Assembly: GCA_947259235.1 (NCBI GenBank)
Contig: CAMYLL010000107.1
Location: 1-7,865 of the forward strand
Source of the DNA: an uncultured Pseudodesulfovibrio sp.
GTDB taxonomy: Bacteria; Desulfobacterota; Desulfovibrionia; Desulfovibrionales; Desulfovibrionaceae
Length of the DNA: 7,865 bases
Reading direction: 5' to 3'
Part shown: piece by piece, positions 5,888 to 7,865 of the stretch
Position numbering within the stretch: the first letter of the stretch is position 1
Layout of the letters: every line of letters begins with the position of its first letter
Made by a program: the position numbers and the translations under genes
Notes under the pieces: generated by a model
What the model was told of the DNA's origin: nothing
What the model saw: only the letters and a program-made list of their open reading frames with translations
Database searches by the model: none

Positions 5888-7075
5888 ATGGCTAAAATTG
5901 AAATCTATTCAAAAGAATGGTGCCCCTACTGCGCCAAGGCCAAGGCACTGATGCGCAGCAAGAAGCTCGAATACCAGGAAGTTGATGTGACCTCGGATGC
6001 TATGCGTGAGCAAGAAATGATCGAGCGATCCCGACGCCGGACCGTGCCCCAGATCTTCATCGATGAACAATCAGTCGGCGGCTATGACGATCTGGCGCAG
6101 TTGAACGCGACAGGTAAACTTGACCAACTCCTCAATATCGTGTCCCCGGTTGACCTAACCAAGGTCTACGATGTGGCCATTATCGGGGCCGGTCCGGCCG
6201 GCATGTCAGCCGCGATCTATGCTGTGCGCAAGAATCTTTCAACCCTGATCATTGCCTCCGATATCGGTGGGCAGTTGGGGACCACCTACGAAGTCGGCAA
6301 TTATCCCGGCTTTCAGATGATCACCGGACCAGACTTGGTCGAGCAATTCGAAAAACAAGTGGATCAATATAGCATCGATAAAATGGTGGGCGAGAAGGTG
6401 GCTGGCCTGCGCGTTGAAGATCGCTGCAAGATCCTGGAAACTGCTGCAGGCCGCGAAATTCACACGCGCTCAGTCATCATTGCGACGGGGGCGTTCAAAC
6501 AAAAGCTCAATATTCCAGGTGAAAAAGAACTGTCGGGTAAGGGCGTGGTGTACTGCTCAACCTGTGATGGCCCCTTGTTCAAGGACATGGACATTGCCAT
6601 CATCGGTGGAGGTAATTCAGGCCTGGAGGCGGCCATCGAAATGAACGGGCTGGCCCGCAAGGTCTATCTGATTTCACGTACCGAGTGGAATGGTGACTCG
6701 ATTCTGCAGGATAAGGTACAAAACGCCGAACGGGTGGAGTCACTGGCGTTGCATGATCCGGTCGAAATTCACGGAGCGGACCAGGTCGAAGGGCTCACGG
6801 TGAAGACTCTTGCCTCCGGCGAAACCCGAAGGCTCGAAGTGCAGGGGGTCTTCATCGAAATCGGACTCTTCCCGAACACCGATTTTGTTCTTGATCTGCT
6901 GGATACCAACGAGCGTGGTGAGATCAAGGTCGATAGTCGGGGAAAAACGGGAATAAAAGGAGTATTTGCGGCGGGGGATGTAACGGATTCACACGACAAG
7001 CAGATCGTGATTGCCGCCGGCGCCGGTGCCAATGCCGCATTGGGTGCATTTGAGTATCTGATTACCCAGCACTAA
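5888..7075 (+). CDS. Glutaredoxin fused to an AhpF-like flavoprotein disulfide reductase
   Basis: A 395-residue cytoplasmic protein with start ATG 5888 behind GAGGAG (5876-5881, 6-base spacer). Residues 1-85 are a GrxC-type glutaredoxin: C12-P-Y-C15, TVPQIFI (52-58) and GGYDDL (64-69). Residues 93-395 are a thioredoxin-reductase-fold flavoprotein: FAD loop G100-AGPAG, ATGA (199-202), redox pair C223-S-T-C226 followed by DGPLF, pyridine-nucleotide loop GGGNSG (240-245), and a C-terminal FAD block FAAGDVTD. The DGPLF after the CxxC, the SGLEAAIE helix, the lack of the HRRxxxR motif of NADPH-specific thioredoxin reductase, and IGLFPNT all point to the C-terminal part of AhpF, suggesting NADH use. 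AhpF itself has two thioredoxin folds in front; here one glutaredoxin replaces them. Inference: electrons go NADH-FAD-CSTC-CPYC to a peroxiredoxin or other disulfide. No ahpC is in the window. Separate Grx plus AhpF-like partners are known from Clostridium pasteurianum. Confidence 0.92.
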   Translation: MAKIEIYSKEWCPYCAKAKALMRSKKLEYQEVDVTSDAMREQEMIERSRRRTVPQIFIDEQSVGGYDDLAQLNATGKLDQLLNIVSPVDLTKVYDVAIIGAGPAGMSAAIYAVRKNLSTLIIASDIGGQLGTTYEVGNYPGFQMITGPDLVEQFEKQVDQYSIDKMVGEKVAGLRVEDRCKILETAAGREIHTRSVIIATGAFKQKLNIPGEKELSGKGVVYCSTCDGPLFKDMDIAIIGGGNSGLEAAIEMNGLARKVYLISRTEWNGDSILQDKVQNAERVESLALHDPVEIHGADQVEGLTVKTLASGETRRLEVQGVFIEIGLFPNTDFVLDLLDTNERGEIKVDSRGKTGIKGVFAAGDVTDSHDKQIVIAAGAGANAALGAFEYLITQH

Positions 7076-7437
7076 GTAGCACATTAGGCGGCCTGTCACT
7101 TGAATACCGCCGATGGCTTTGGTGATCAGTTAGTGGAGAAGAGAGCATCTTGTTGCGACGGCGTTTCCGCACGGATTCCGGCCAGGGCCGTGATGATCGG
7201 ATGACCACAGGAAGCATCAATTCGGCCATTATCCTGTCAGCGGCGTTCCTGCGTACGGGAGACATCGGTCCGACACCTGTCGCGCTGCTGGGTCAGGTTT
7301 ACGCATTGCCGGTCCTGTTTGGATTTGTCTCACAAGCCATCGATTATCGGTGGGCAGCTAAAGCTTATTGCCGATTAGCCGGTCCGCAAATTCCTCAGAG
7401 AGGGATCAAGCAGAGCGCACGATGAAAGAAGAAACGG
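7076..7437 (+). other. Sparse stretch with no firmly supported gene
   Basis: These 362 bases between the Grx-reductase and the last hydrolase hold only one doubtful small ORF (listed separately). I see no clear promoter, terminator, tRNA or repeat. An imperfect GGCGG/CCGCC pairing around 7088-7113 has a loop of about 16 bases and no T-run, so it is not called as a terminator. Confidence 0.5.
7150..7425 (+). CDS. Doubtful small hydrophobic ORF, possibly a gene remnant
   Basis: A possible 91-residue product from TTG 7150 (GGAG at 7135-7138 upstream, 11-base spacer), or 74 residues from ATG 7201, which has no good ribosome binding site. The first 20 residues are basic and polar (LRRRFRTDSGQGR). 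Then two hydrophobic stretches follow, INSAIILSAAFL and TPVALLGQVYALPVLFGFVS, which could be membrane segments or the tail end of a permease. I cannot match it to a family. The stop TGA 7423-7425 lies 12 bases before the next gene's ATG, which would suit an operon member, and the hydrophobic segments look more protein-like than the alternatives in this region. It could equally be a decayed fragment or a chance ORF. Confidence 0.35.
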   Translation: MLRRRFRTDSGQGRDDRMTTGSINSAIILSAAFLRTGDIGPTPVALLGQVYALPVLFGFVSQAIDYRWAAKAYCRLAGPQIPQRGIKQSAR

Positions 7438-7865
7438 ATGAATTCCACAGCGAGCACCAAACAACAGAATCAGCTACTGGACACCAAGACCGTACTCCTG
7501 AACAAATCAGGGCTCAAGGTCCGCTATGCCGAGCTGGGCGATCCGGCGAGCCCGCCGATGGTGCTACTGCATGGTGTGCCCGAGAACCTGCAAGGCTGGT
7601 ACGCCGCGGTGCCGCTCCTGGCCGAGAGGAACCACGTGCTGGCTCTCGACTGGCCTGGTTTTGGCGGGAGTGACCCGCTGACCTCTCCCAAAGACTACAC
7701 GTCACTCCGCTTTGCTGAGGTGATTGTAGACTTCATGGACTCCCTTCAGATCACTCAAGCGATCCTGATTGCCACAGACATTGCCCTTCTCCCATCGCTG
7801 CTGGTCGGCCTGGAGCACCCGAGCCACGTCTCTAAGCTGGTGGTGATGGACGGCATTCCGTTCCC
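7438..7865 (+). CDS. Alpha/beta-hydrolase fold protein, 3' end outside window
   Basis: Open frame from ATG 7438 to the end of the window, 142 complete codons, roughly half of a usual 280-300-residue member. Just upstream in frame is TGA 7423-7425, so ATG 7438 is the first start. Its ribosome binding site is weak (only a purine-rich AAAGAAGAAA). Visible features are the first strands (LKVRYAELGD), the oxyanion-hole motif H45-G-V-P (MVLLHGVPENLQGW), the LALDWPGFGGSD turn at 68-79, and the strand and elbow AILIATDIALLPSLL at 108-122. The residue at the nucleophile position appears to be D114 (A-T-D-I-A), not Ser, as in haloalkane dehalogenases and epoxide hydrolases, but the Trp and Gly usual after it in HDWG are missing. 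The His and acid of the triad lie beyond the window. Class is clear; substrate is unknown. A different frame starting at ATG 7422 is a shadow. Confidence 0.85.
   Translation, partial: MNSTASTKQQNQLLDTKTVLLNKSGLKVRYAELGDPASPPMVLLHGVPENLQGWYAAVPLLAERNHVLALDWPGFGGSDPLTSPKDYTSLRFAEVIVDFMDSLQITQAILIATDIALLPSLLVGLEHPSHVSKLVVMDGIPF

Noticed and set aside
7368..7673. Plus-strand ORF of 101 codons
   Set aside because: It is a shadow: the frame beginning at ATG 7438 carries the alpha/beta-hydrolase motifs over the same bases, while this frame is Arg/Ala/Gly-rich without pattern.

Overview
The window looks like chromosomal DNA of a Gram-negative, probably proteobacterial organism. By eye the GC content is in the high 50s percent, coding density is high, and all credible genes lie on the + strand with short gaps and strong GGAGG-type ribosome binding sites. 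The redox gene mix (DsrE-like protein, MOSC/ferredoxin reductase fusion, glutaredoxin-flavoprotein fusion) would suit a Desulfuromonas/Geobacter-like lineage, but taxonomy is only an inference. No RNA gene, CRISPR array, insertion sequence or phage gene is visible.

Layout. (1) 1-701: C-terminal two thirds of an NAD(P)-dependent medium-chain dehydrogenase/quinone oxidoreductase, cut by the window edge. (2) 811-1182: a small DsrE-family protein. (3) 1253-2203: a double split-barrel PNPOx-like flavin-binding protein. (4) 2297-4048: a five-domain fusion of MOSC, 3-alpha, FAD, NAD and [2Fe-2S] ferredoxin domains. (5) 4132-4830: an integral membrane protein of unknown function. (6) 4893-5794: a DhaA-like haloalkane dehalogenase interrupted by a one-base frameshift in a G run, so the catalytic His is out of frame. 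(7) 5888-7075: glutaredoxin fused to an AhpF-type flavoprotein disulfide reductase. (8) 7150-7425: a doubtful small membrane-like ORF. (9) 7438-7865: the start of an alpha/beta-hydrolase with Asp at the nucleophile elbow, cut by the window end.

Working together. Genes 1-7 could be one long transcript, because gaps are about 60-110 bases and no convincing terminator is visible. The theme is reductive or detoxifying chemistry: carbonyl/quinone reduction, a flavin protein next to an NAD(P)H-to-[2Fe-2S] electron-transfer protein with a MOSC domain, alpha/beta-hydrolases of the dehalogenase/epoxide hydrolase type, and an NAD(P)H-driven thiol reductase. The most interesting items are the MOSC-reductase fusion beside the PNPOx-like protein, the Grx-AhpF fusion, and the broken dehalogenase. 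Several starts were moved downstream of the longest possible ORF because a good ribosome binding site and family-like N-terminus agree on the shorter form.
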